From JBAWAP01 sp049589355 (GTDB taxonomy: Bacteria > Chloroflexota > Anaerolineae > VGOG01), in the NCBI GenBank assembly GCA_049589355.1, contig JBAWAP010000288.1, forward strand, positions 1-19,801: a DNA stretch of 19,801 bases, in the 5' to 3' direction. Shown here piece after piece: positions 5,415-12,575 of the stretch. The translations under genes were made by a program, and so were the position numbers. The notes beneath the pieces were generated by a model that saw only the letters and a program-made list of their open reading frames with translations, had not been told where the DNA came from and did not search any database. The number at the start of each line of letters is the position of its first letter. Position 1 is the first letter of the stretch.

Positions 5415-6896
5415 TCAAAGTCGCCTGTCCAAAGCGAAAAATCGGCCGGCTATCTTCCAGGGCGATGGCATCTTCGACCCTTGAGCTTTGGGTTTTGAAG
5501 TTTGAAGTTTAGAGTTTGAGTTTTGGACTTCGTCGTGAGCGCTCAGTCGAACGACTTCGGCCTCCCTTCGCCGCTGGAGGAAATCCCGTGCCACCTGGGG
5601 GTAGAGGGCGTAAGACAAAACATCCTCCTCGCTCCTGGCCAAATGGCCAATCTCCGCCGCAGCCTTCTCATATCCTGGCGGGATGAGATCGGCAGGGCGG
5701 CAGTCAATGGGCTCCTCATCGCCGATGGCCAACCTCTTCACCTCCGAAGCGATGGGAGCGGGCGGGCGACCGTAGAACCCCTTGATGTAATCCTTCACCT
5801 CATGGGGGATGATTTTGTAGCGCTCACCCAAGAGGACGTTGAGCGTAGCTTGAGTCCCCACCAGTTGGCTGGAAGGGGTGACGAGAGGGGGGTAGCCTAG
5901 CTCCGCTCGCACACGGGGAACCTCGGCCAACACGTCCTCGTACCGATCCTCGGCGTTCTGCTCCCGCAACTGCGAGACCAGGTTGGAAAGCATCCCTCCC
6001 GGAATCTGGTATTGCAGCACCCGGACGTCAACCCCCAGCAGGCCGCTCTCGAATGTTTTGTAACGTTTGCGCACCTCGGCAAAATAGGCCGCAATCTCGG
6101 CCAGGAGGTTCAAGCCCAAGCCCGTGTCTCGTGGGGTGTCCTGCAGACTGCTGACGATGCTCTCGGTGGGAGGGTGCGAGGTCAGCTCAGACAGGGAGGA
6201 GATGGCTGTGTCTACCATGTCCACGCCAGCTTCGGCCGCCTTGATGAGCGCAGCGGTGGCCATCCCGCTGGTGCCGTGGGAGTGCAAGTGGATGGGCAGA
6301 TCAGTGGCCTCCTTCAGGCGCCTAACTAACTCGTAGGCGACGTAGGGGGTAATGAGGCCAGCCATGTCCTTGATGCAGATGGAATCGGCACCCAACTCCT
6401 CCAGTTCCTTGACCATCTTAACGTAGCTGGGAATGTCGTGCACCGGGCTGATGGTGTAGCAGATGCTGGCCTGGACGTGGGCTCCCACTCGCCTGGCCAC
6501 CTCCATCGCCCACGCCATGTTGCGAGTGTCGTTGAGGGCGTCGAAGATGCGGAAGACGTCAATGCCGTTCTCGCGGGCCCTGACGATGAAGCGCTCTACG
6601 ATATCGTCGGGGTAGTGGTGATAGCCAACGATGTTCTGCCCCCTGAGGAGCATTTGGAAAGGCGTGTGAGGCATGTGTCTCTTGAGCGATCGGAGGCGTT
6701 CCCAGGGGTCCTCATCCAAAAAGCGCAAGCAGGAGTCAAAAGTAGCCCCACCCCACATCTCCACCGACCAATAGCCCACCTGGTCCAGCTTCTCAGCGAT
6801 AGGCAGCATATCCTCCGTGCGCATGCGCGTGGCCAAAAGCGACTGATGGGCATCGCGAAGGACCGTTTCAGTGATACGTAATGGCTTATCTATCAT
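5415..6896 (-). CDS. Carboxyltransferase subunit (PycB / OadA / transcarboxylase 5S type), no biotinyl domain
   Basis: Members move CO2 between carboxybiotin and pyruvate/oxaloacetate. Residues 10-26 carry the family start ETVLRDAHQSLLATRMR with metal ligand D15; IKDMAG holds the lysine (K176) that is carbamylated in relatives; HLHSHGTSG holds metal-binding H205 and H207. The PYC/OADA domain follows to about residue 460. The protein is 493 aa and ends without a biotinyl domain or its MKM motif, so it resembles the 5S subunit and needs a separate biotin carrier, not seen here. The last 35 or so residues (QNSNSKLQTSKPKAQGSK and on) come from a heptamer repeat and are probably a passenger tail. 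The ATG at 6896 has GAGGGAGA upstream; the longer ORF adds a non-homologous arginine/tryptophan-rich stretch and overlaps the aminotransferase gene. Confidence 0.87.
   Translation of the reverse strand: MIDKPLRITETVLRDAHQSLLATRMRTEDMLPIAEKLDQVGYWSVEMWGGATFDSCLRFLDEDPWERLRSLKRHMPHTPFQMLLRGQNIVGYHHYPDDIVERFIVRARENGIDVFRIFDALNDTRNMAWAMEVARRVGAHVQASICYTISPVHDIPSYVKMVKELEELGADSICIKDMAGLITPYVAYELVRRLKEATDLPIHLHSHGTSGMATAALIKAAEAGVDMVDTAISSLSELTSHPPTESIVSSLQDTPRDTGLGLNLLAEIAAYFAEVRKRYKTFESGLLGVDVRVLQYQIPGGMLSNLVSQLREQNAEDRYEDVLAEVPRVRAELGYPPLVTPSSQLVGTQATLNVLLGERYKIIPHEVKDYIKGFYGRPPAPIASEVKRLAIGDEEPIDCRPADLIPPGYEKAAAEIGHLARSEEDVLSYALYPQVARDFLQRRREAEVVRLSAHDEVQNSNSKLQTSKPKAQGSKMPSPWKIAGRFFALDRRL
5481..5527. 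repeat. Heptamer tract AGTTTGA inside the 3' end of the carboxyltransferase gene
   Basis: Five consecutive 7-base units run from 5492 to 5526: GTTTTGA, AGTTTGA, AGTTTAG, AGTTTGA, GTTTTGG. Because three units make 21 bases, the tract stays open when translated on the - strand and produces the Asn/Ser/Lys/Gln-rich tail. Confidence 0.7.
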
Positions 6897-6936
6897 CCCT
6901 GTCTCCCTCGTGAGGAGGACCAGGCGAAACCGCCAC

Positions 6937-8022
6937 TCAAAGGGATACCAACCTGGCCAGGCGCGAGATGCCCTCGCGGATCTCAGACATCGAGAGAGCG
7001 GTAAAGGCCAACCGTAAGAACCTCTCCCCACCACCCTGAGGGAAAAAGCCCCGACCGTCAGATAGGCTTAGTCCAGCCTTTGCTGCTCTCTCACGTAGAT
7101 TGGCCGTGTTCATCTCTGGAGGCAGGGTCATCCCGACAAAAAAGCCTCCTTCAGGCTCGACCCAATCGGCTCCGGGCAGGTATTCCCGCAGCGCCGCAGC
7201 CGTAGCCTTCAACTTGGGCCCATAAATCCCCTTCAGCCTCTCCACGTTGGGTTCCAGCCATCCTCGACGGCAGAACTCATAGGCGGTGCCCTGGGCAAGG
7301 AGTCCGGGGGTGACGTAGGTATCGGTGGCGATTTTAGCTACGGCCTCGACGACGGGCTTAGGGGCAATGAGGTATCCTATCCGCAGCCCTGGGCTCAGAA
7401 CTTTAGCGAAGGACGAGAGATGGAACACTCGGTCAGGATTCATGGTTCTCATAAGTGGTACGTCAGAGCCTTGGTATCTCAATGCCCGGTAGGGGCCGTC
7501 CTCCAGTATCCAGAAACTATGCTTCTCCGCCAGACGGACGATCTCCTCCCGCCTGGATAGCGATGTGGTCCCCCCGGTGGGGTTCTGGAAATCGGGGATA
7601 ACGTACAGGAGCTTCGGCGTTACCTTCCGCAACTGGGCGGTCAGGAACTCGATGTCGGGGCCATCGCGCTCCAGAGGTATGCCTATGACGTTGACCTCGT
7701 GTCGTCGAAGGGTGGTTATCGTCCTATCATAGGTTGGCTCCTCAACGAAGACCGTATCGCCTGGGCGCAGCAGGAGTGCCGAGAGGAATTCCTGGATTTG
7801 GAGTGAACCATTGCTCACCAGGACCTCTTCGGAGCTGGCTCCATACTGCTCGGCTATGGTCTCCCGTAACGGCATGTAGCCGGTTGATTTGCCATACTGC
7901 AGGATGGTTGCGGCATCGGCGGCCAGAATGGCCACAGCGCACTCCTGGATTTCGCTTATGGGGAAGGCTTCTACACAGGGTACTCCCCGGTTAAAGCTTA
8001 TGCTTGTGACCTTTGCAGTCAT
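6937..8022 (-). CDS. PLP-dependent class I/II aminotransferase (LysN/MocR-type catalytic fold)
   Basis: The 361-aa protein is a stand-alone fold-type I aminotransferase. Visible family landmarks are the substrate-loop tyrosine context ILQYGKSTGYMPLRE (40-54), VSNGSLQIQE (69-78), the NPTG motif with N147, D175 and Y178 in ILEDGPYRAL, SSFAKVLSPGLRIGY with the PLP lysine K207, and R335 near the C-terminus (FLRLAF) for the substrate carboxylate. It most resembles 2-aminoadipate/aromatic aminotransferases and the catalytic half of MocR regulators, without the GntR domain. The ATG at 8022 has AAAGGAG 9 bases upstream. The carboxyltransferase start follows 40 bases after its stop, so they probably form an operon. 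A MITE-like element begins only about 14 bases upstream of its start and must influence its promoter. Confidence 0.88.
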   Translation of the reverse strand: MTAKVTSISFNRGVPCVEAFPISEIQECAVAILAADAATILQYGKSTGYMPLRETIAEQYGASSEEVLVSNGSLQIQEFLSALLLRPGDTVFVEEPTYDRTITTLRRHEVNVIGIPLERDGPDIEFLTAQLRKVTPKLLYVIPDFQNPTGGTTSLSRREEIVRLAEKHSFWILEDGPYRALRYQGSDVPLMRTMNPDRVFHLSSFAKVLSPGLRIGYLIAPKPVVEAVAKIATDTYVTPGLLAQGTAYEFCRRGWLEPNVERLKGIYGPKLKATAAALREYLPGADWVEPEGGFFVGMTLPPEMNTANLRERAAKAGLSLSDGRGFFPQGGGERFLRLAFTALSMSEIREGISRLARLVSL

Positions 8023-8035
8023 AAAGCTTGGCTCC

Positions 8036-8209
8036 TTTCACCTGGACTTTGGACAAATGAAATAGAAACCCGTTTTTTGCCCAAGTCTAAGGCTTACCTC
8101 CCCAAGAAGGGCTTCAAACAGGCGATCCGTCCCACCGAGTGGGATAAAAAAACGGGTTTCTGAGCTTTCCTCCCCCCACAAGGCCGAATTGTCCAAAGTC
8201 CAATTTCAC
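8036..8209. mobile_element. MITE-like non-coding element with nested inverted repeats
   Basis: TGGACTTTGGACAA (8043-8056) and its perfect complement TTGTCCAAAGTCCA (8189-8202) form 14-base terminal inverted repeats. Inside is a second perfect 15-base pair, AGAAACCCGTTTTTT (8064-8078) with AAAAAACGGGTTTCT (8147-8161), and a central small hairpin, TCCCAC/GTGGGA (8130-8144). The direct repeat TTTCAC lies one base outside each end (8036-8041 and 8204-8209), as expected of a 6-base target duplication. No transposase is encoded. The element separates the aminotransferase from the HAD gene and abuts the aminotransferase ribosome binding site. An RNA regulatory structure is the alternative reading. 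Confidence 0.6.
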
Positions 8210-8270
8210 GGCTCTTTGTCTGAATTAGCGTTATTCTCCCACAGGGGGCAACCGCCTGCACAAGCTGTTC

Positions 8271-9062
8271 TCATGATGGCAGTAGCGCAAAATCACGAAG
8301 GGGCAGCACCTCAAACCGTTCCGGGGCATCTGCGTATTCCTTCAACCAGCCGGGCAGTTGCCGCAGGTCCTGAATGCGCGCTCCCGGCCACCCTTCGTAG
8401 AGACCCAGCGGATCGAGGTGCAGGCCAGGAACCCCCAGCCGGTTGGCCCCCCAGATGTCTATGTGGAACATATCCCCTACGAACAGAGCTTCTTCGGGCC
8501 GGAGACAGAGTTCCCCCAAAGCCATCTCATAGATTCCTGGTTCCGGCTTCCGAACTCCCACAACTTCAGAATCGTATACCCTCTCGAAATAGCCTTCCAT
8601 CCTCATATCGTGCAACTCTTGCTCTAACCTACCATCTGAATTGGAGATGATGGACATTCGATAACCTTCGCCCCTTAACTGACCGAGGGTCTCCACAACC
8701 CACGGGAAGGTAAATCCCCAGAGGTTCCTCTGCTCGTGCCTGGCCTCGGCCACTTGTGCTGTCCGCTCCGCGCCCTCCTTGGATAACCCCACCGAGCGGA
8801 GAAGGATCTGCGGGTAGGATGTGGTAAGCCCCGACGGAAACCTCTGGTGGATCCTGACGTACGTGTCGAACCAGTGGACGAGGCGGAAGTGCCCGTCGTA
8901 GAACCGCTTCGCTTCAACCTGAAAGCCCTGCGTATCCGCCAGCCGTGACAGATAGTCTTGATCCATGAAGAGCAATGTGCCACCGGCATCTAGCAACAGA
9001 TATGGCTTCATTTCTTCCTCGGCAGGCCGCTGCAGGTCAAGGTTCGATTCGTCAACGGTCAT
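8271..9062 (-). CDS. HAD-superfamily hydrolase (subfamily IA)
   Basis: The 263-aa product has the four HAD motifs: LLLDAGGTLL with the nucleophile D25 (motif I), IISNSDGRL (motif II), VGVRKPEPGIYEMAL with the motif III lysine, and ALFVGDMFHIDIWGA (motif IV, metal-binding acids). In motif I the usual second Asp is Gly (DAGGT), a variant common in eukaryote-like HDHD3/YigB-type members; that Asp normally serves as general acid, so activity may differ from ordinary phosphatases. A cap domain lies between motifs I and II. The ATG at 9062 is chosen because TTGGAGGATTGT precedes it; the longer ORF would add a Cys-rich non-family stretch. Its substrate cannot be told from sequence. It lies 52 bases after mazF on the same strand, with a short TGCATCC heptamer tract in the gap (9072-9085). 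Confidence 0.83.
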   Translation of the reverse strand: MTVDESNLDLQRPAEEEMKPYLLLDAGGTLLFMDQDYLSRLADTQGFQVEAKRFYDGHFRLVHWFDTYVRIHQRFPSGLTTSYPQILLRSVGLSKEGAERTAQVAEARHEQRNLWGFTFPWVVETLGQLRGEGYRMSIISNSDGRLEQELHDMRMEGYFERVYDSEVVGVRKPEPGIYEMALGELCLRPEEALFVGDMFHIDIWGANRLGVPGLHLDPLGLYEGWPGARIQDLRQLPGWLKEYADAPERFEVLPLRDFALLPS

Positions 9063-9114
9063 ACAATCCTCCAAGGATGCAGGATGCAAGAAGCGCGTGC
9101 AGCACGATCCGCCA

Positions 9115-9492
9115 TCACAGCCCCAGGTTGTACCCAAGCGCCCGGTTCACCTCAGCCATCTTTTGTGCACTCAACTGCCCTATAGGACGCACTTCGTGCT
9201 CTCCAGGCCACGGGCGCAGCCTTGAGCCAGGTTCGTCTTTCTGAATGGTTGCGATCTGGGCGCAGTTGATGGCACTTCTGGTCAGCAGTCCGCTCTCCTC
9301 CGGCTCAACAACCACAATGAACGGATAGGGACGCGGTGGTAGCGTGCGCGTGATCGCGACAACTACAGTAGTCGGGCTGTACTGGTTTCCAATATCTTGC
9401 TGTACGATCAGGGCGGGACGTAATCCACCTTGTTCACTGCCCTTGACGGGATCGAACTCCACCCAGTAGATCTCACCCCGTTTGACCATCAT
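9115..9492 (-). CDS. mazF: MazF/PemK family endoribonuclease toxin
   Basis: The 125-aa protein begins MMVKRGEIYWVEFDPVKGSE and continues QGGLRPALIVQQD, the MazF/PemK N-terminal signature with the conserved Arg of RGEIYWV and Gly-Arg-Pro loop. VVAITRTLPPRPYPF supplies the second motif with the conserved Thr and Arg, and RSAINCAQIATI the third strand. MazF toxins cut mRNA at short sequences and are held in check by a cognate antitoxin. Its start overlaps the end of the antitoxin gene by 20 bases, giving the antitoxin-then-toxin order usual for this family. All motifs are intact, so it is probably active. Confidence 0.9.
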   Translation of the reverse strand: MMVKRGEIYWVEFDPVKGSEQGGLRPALIVQQDIGNQYSPTTVVVAITRTLPPRPYPFIVVVEPEESGLLTRSAINCAQIATIQKDEPGSRLRPWPGEHEVRPIGQLSAQKMAEVNRALGYNLGL

Positions 9493-9736
9493 GGCCTAAC
9501 ACCTCTGAAACCGCCTGCAGGCTGGCAGCAGCAAATTCACTGGCTTCCTGAGCATAGAAGCGATATCCCTCCGCCGCTAACCTAGCCTCTTCGCGCTCTC
9601 TCTGCGCCGCAATCGCCTCAGCGATCACCTCGCTGCGGCTGATCTTCATCGCAACGGCGGCCGTGTCCGCAAATTCGACCAGTTCCTTGGGCAGGGAGAC
9701 TGTGATTTTCCGCATTGTGCTGACTCTTCCCGGCAT
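9473..9736 (-). CDS. Ribbon-helix-helix (CopG/MazE-like) antitoxin
   Basis: The 87-aa protein shows an N-terminal ribbon-helix-helix: the strand MRKITVSLPKELVEFAD, then helices around AMKISRSEVIAEAIAAQRER. The Ala/Glu-rich C-terminal half (YRFYAQEASEFAAASLQAVS) would wrap MazF. The ATG at 9736 follows GGGAGGAGG with a good gap, so it is preferred to the ATG of MRKITV. A strong promoter lies 32-60 bases upstream, which makes the pair an independent unit. The antitoxin is expected to repress that promoter. Confidence 0.85.
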   Translation of the reverse strand: MPGRVSTMRKITVSLPKELVEFADTAAVAMKISRSEVIAEAIAAQREREEARLAAEGYRFYAQEASEFAAASLQAVSEVLGHDGQTG

Positions 9737-9767
9737 GGTATTTACCTCCTCCCATTCATTTAACCTT

Positions 9768-9796
9768 ATTTTACCGCCTTATGAGAATGCCGTCAA
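9768..9796 (-). promoter_or_regulatory. Promoter of the mazEF-like operon
   Basis: Reading the - strand, TTGACG (9791-9796), a 17-base spacer and TAAAAT (9768-9773) form a good sigma-70 promoter. Transcription would begin near 9761, about 25 bases before the antitoxin ATG. Confidence 0.75.
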
Positions 9797-9821
9797 GTCA
9801 TACCAATGGGTATTCCAGAAG

Positions 9822-11111
9822 CTACGCGAATTGCACCACCGGCAACGTCAACAGCGCGTGGGGCACGATGAGTACGTCCAGTTCCAGCCCCAGCGTCTCG
9901 GCAGCGATGCCCAGCGCCTCCTCCATCGTAGCCACGGGGATCATCTTGGCCTCCCGCACGAGCTTTGGACATTCGGCGCCCACGATGATCACCCCGCACT
10001 GCTCCATGACTTTGGCCATGATGAAGGCCCGCTGTGCGCCCGGTGGATAGCCGGTGCACCGCAGTTCCTCCAGCAGGCTGGGCATGTCCCTTGCGCCTCG
10101 CATCTTCTCCAAGAAGCGCTGCTCCCCCGCTCCCTCACCGGCTCCCTCCTGACAGCGGGCGGGGATGATCAAGAAGCCGCCGGGCTTGACCACCGGCGTG
10201 GGGGCAAAGAAGAGATAACTAGCCGCCCGCGTGGCCTGGTAGAGATTGGCATCTTTGGGGAAACCCACCCCACCGATCACCACGTCGTACTGCTGTGGTA
10301 CCGGCACCTCGTACATAGATCTGGCCAAGGCCACCAGATCGAGAAACGCGACCGTCGGCTCCCCGGCCCGCACAGCTACCACCCGCTTCTCGTCGTCCAG
10401 CACCACATTGACGATGAAGCGTAGCCCGGCGCGGCCCGCTGCCTCGGTAATCGCCTCGTGAAATGGGTTACCCTCTATGCGGCCCAACCGAACGCCGGGG
10501 TGTTCAACCATCTGGGGGCCGTGGGTGTAAGCGAGCATGGCCTCCCCAGCCGCGCCTACAGCCACCGTCTTGCGCCCGCCGCTGTAGCCCGCCAACTGAT
10601 GCGGCTCGACGATGCCAGTGGCGATGAGCACATCGGCTTCGTAAGCTGCCCTGTGTACCGAGAAGGGGGCGCCGCTTTCGGTCGTACCCAGATCAACCAG
10701 CGCCGCCGGGTTCTGCGGCTCGTTGTCAATGACCCGATAGCGGGCCACTACCTCCGCACCGAGCTTGGCGATCTTCTCCTCCGGAGTGCTGGGCCGGTGC
10801 ATCCCGATGCCGCACAGCAGGGTGATGTCCTCGTCGCGTACCCCAGCCGCCTCCAGCTCACGGAGGACAGGCGGTACCAGAAGGTAGTCGGGGCTGGCGC
10901 GGGTGATGTCGGTGAAGACGATGCAGGCGATATCCCCTGGCCTGGCCATTTCCCGCAGCGGAGGCGAATTCACCGGCTTCGCCATAGCCTCGGCAATAGC
11001 GGCTGGCACATCGGCGATGGGCGGCACAGTTCTCGATTCGACCACCGTGCCGTGCATCCCCGGCGGCAGGTCAAAGGCCAATTCCCCTTTTCCGTATGGC
11101 ACTTTGTACAT
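9822..11111 (-). CDS. larA: LarA-family nickel-pincer-dependent 2-hydroxyacid racemase/epimerase
   Basis: LarA enzymes interconvert stereoisomers of lactate or related 2-hydroxyacids by hydride transfer on a nickel-pincer nucleotide. In this 429-aa protein H105 (GIGMHRPST), H171 and K181 (VEPHQLAGYSGGRK) and H197 (AYTHGP) keep exactly the spacing of H108, H174, K184 and H200 of the Lactobacillus plantarum enzyme. R71 in TDITRASP is the likely counterpart of its Arg75. K181 would carry the cofactor. The substrate may not be lactate, since the family also acts on other 2-hydroxyacids. The cofactor genes larB, larC and larE are not in the window. The start is set at MYKVPYGKGE (11111), where homology begins; there is no strong ribosome binding site. 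It follows the DinB gene by 25 bases. A small in-frame duplication, EGAGEGAGE, sits near residue 345. Confidence 0.88.
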   Translation of the reverse strand: MYKVPYGKGELAFDLPPGMHGTVVESRTVPPIADVPAAIAEAMAKPVNSPPLREMARPGDIACIVFTDITRASPDYLLVPPVLRELEAAGVRDEDITLLCGIGMHRPSTPEEKIAKLGAEVVARYRVIDNEPQNPAALVDLGTTESGAPFSVHRAAYEADVLIATGIVEPHQLAGYSGGRKTVAVGAAGEAMLAYTHGPQMVEHPGVRLGRIEGNPFHEAITEAAGRAGLRFIVNVVLDDEKRVVAVRAGEPTVAFLDLVALARSMYEVPVPQQYDVVIGGVGFPKDANLYQATRAASYLFFAPTPVVKPGGFLIIPARCQEGAGEGAGEQRFLEKMRGARDMPSLLEELRCTGYPPGAQRAFIMAKVMEQCGVIIVGAECPKLVREAKMIPVATMEEALGIAAETLGLELDVLIVPHALLTLPVVQFA

Positions 11112-11136
11112 CTTGTTTTGTTGACGACGCTGGCTG

Positions 11137-11571
11137 CTACCGTCCGGCCGCCGCCCGCAGGTTCTCCACCAACCAGGCGTCGCTCCCAGCCACGTGGCGG
11201 GCAATCTCGGCGATGGACCATTCTGTCTCGCCCAGTGGATGAGCATCCAGTTGACTGGCCGTGACCCCGATCAACTCGGCGATGAGCCGGCCACGGGCCT
11301 CGCTCCACAAGTTCAGAGCGTAGTTCACCTGTCCTGCCTCCATCAAATCGTGGCAATGCGGGTCCAGGGACTGGCGAGTGTGGAGCATCTGGCGCAGGTG
11401 GTTGTCGTCGTGCCAGCGCAGATCGGCGAAGTATTGGCTGACCGACGCCTGCAATTCCCCGCCGACCTTGCCCATGTCCTCCGGTGTGAGGCCCATGTCC
11501 AGGATGGCCTCCACTGAATTCAGGTAGCTCTCAAAGAGCTCTCGCATTAAATTTTTGACTCGTGGTTCCAT
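11137..11571 (-). CDS. DinB-superfamily protein
   Basis: The 144-aa protein is a four-helix-bundle DinB-like protein. The C-terminal TEWSIAEIARHVAGSDAWLV is the family signature (W-S-x-x-E-x-x-x-H-x-x-x-x-D/E). Metal-binding DinB relatives use three histidines; here candidates are H54 or H58 in RWHDDNHLRQ and H126 in ARHVAG. Family members include metal-dependent thiol-S-transferases and maleylpyruvate isomerase, but many have no known role. AAGGAGG lies 8 bases before the ATG at 11571. It is 48 bases after the lysoplasmalogenase gene and 25 bases before larA, consistent with a three-gene operon. Confidence 0.7.
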   Translation of the reverse strand: MEPRVKNLMRELFESYLNSVEAILDMGLTPEDMGKVGGELQASVSQYFADLRWHDDNHLRQMLHTRQSLDPHCHDLMEAGQVNYALNLWSEARGRLIAELIGVTASQLDAHPLGETEWSIAEIARHVAGSDAWLVENLRAAAGR

Positions 11572-11619
11572 TGGGAAATCCTCCTTAAGAAATTTTTATC
11601 GCCGCGTTGGGGTCCCTGC

Positions 11620-12342
11620 TTACAACATCCGCAGCCCCGTCGCCGTGGAGAAGACGATGAGCAGTTGCCCCACAATGTAGGTCATCCACACCAGGTCGCC
11701 TACCAAGAGGAACTTGCCCCCCTGAAACAGTCGGTGCCCCAGGAACACATCGGAGACGAGAAATAACAACGCCCCCAGCGCCAGCGGCGCGAAGCGAGGC
11801 TCCTGCAGCGCCAGGCTCACCGCCAGCCCGGCCATCGCCGCCAGCAGCAGCGCGTATCCCAGCGAGCCGTAGTTGAGCGCGGCGGGAGTCTGCGGCGAGC
11901 GAATCAGCGTCCACCACAATACTATGGCCAGAACGAGGAAGATAGCCAGCCCAACGGCCCGCGCCCCGCCGTTCTGCAGCCCCAACACGCCCCCCAGCCG
12001 CAGGTAGCCGGTGATGTACAGCACGTGGGCCACGCCAAAAGCCCCCATGCCAAAGAGCACGTGCTGTGGCAGCGGCAGAAGTTGGGCCATTATCACATCG
12101 CCCAGGAACGAGAACGCCATGCCGAAGAAGAGGAGCGCAGCGTAGGCGACCAGCGGTGTGCCAGACGCGCCGGCCAGCCACCAGATCAGTGCGCACATCA
12201 CCAAGATGGCCGACGAGAGTATTTTGTTGGCGCGGGGGATACGGTTGATTCGCTCCTCGTCGAGCCGCCCGAAAGCGAAGCCCAGGAGCAGCAGCGCGGC
12301 CCAGACGGCCAGCAGCAAGCGCAACAGCGTGACATGGGACAT
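11620..12342 (-). CDS. YhhN/TMEM86-family membrane protein (lysoplasmalogenase-like)
   Basis: The 240-aa protein is almost entirely hydrophobic, with about eight predicted membrane helices, and contains the two family blocks with conserved aspartates: FSFLGDVIM (D82) and LVSDVFLGHR (D198). Characterised relatives hydrolyse the vinyl-ether bond of lysoplasmalogens; the bacterial substrate is often unknown. The ATG at 12342 is preferred because GAGAGG lies 8 bases upstream; a GTG at 12351 would leave no spacing for a ribosome binding site. A heptamer tract GGTTTCA (12363-12389) sits just upstream. A larger ORF in another frame (11585-12436) is its GC-rich shadow. Confidence 0.82.
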   Translation of the reverse strand: MSHVTLLRLLLAVWAALLLLGFAFGRLDEERINRIPRANKILSSAILVMCALIWWLAGASGTPLVAYAALLFFGMAFSFLGDVIMAQLLPLPQHVLFGMGAFGVAHVLYITGYLRLGGVLGLQNGGARAVGLAIFLVLAIVLWWTLIRSPQTPAALNYGSLGYALLLAAMAGLAVSLALQEPRFAPLALGALLFLVSDVFLGHRLFQGGKFLLVGDLVWMTYIVGQLLIVFSTATGLRML

Positions 12343-12362
12343 AATGTACACCTCTCGTTCCA

Positions 12363-12389
12363 GGTTTCAGGGTTTCAGGTTTCGGGTTC
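12363..12389. repeat. Heptamer tract GGTTTCA
   Basis: Imperfect 7-base units GGTTTCA, GGTTTCA, GGTTTCG and GGTTC lie upstream of the lysoplasmalogenase gene. The rest of the gap to 12575 holds no gene, only weak hairpins (GGGTCCCT/AGGGAACC at 12426-12449 and AGCCC/GGGCT at 12456-12471). Confidence 0.55.
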
Positions 12390-12575
12390 GTTGACGTACC
12401 AGACAGGGCCGGATTCGCGGAACTTGGGTCCCTCAAAGGAAAGGGAACCTTAGGCAGCCCTGATACGGGCTATCACCGGGTTCCCCTTCAAACCGCTACC
12501 ACCGTCATCATTGGCGAGATCGTTCTCGTGTAGCCAAAAACAACGTAAGCCAGCTTCGATCACCTAGCAGCGCCA

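Noticed and set aside
6897..7034. N-terminal extension of the carboxyltransferase
   Set aside because: It overlaps the aminotransferase 3' end and encodes Arg/Trp-rich sequence before the family start at MIDKPLRITET.
11585..12436. 283-codon - strand ORF overlapping the lysoplasmalogenase gene
   Set aside because: The other frame (11620-12342) gives a clear multi-helix membrane protein with family aspartates; this frame is Arg/Ala/Gly-rich without motifs.
12390..12575. tRNA or small RNA gene between lysoplasmalogenase and DUF1385
   Set aside because: Only two weak hairpins are visible and no cloverleaf or promoter could be drawn.
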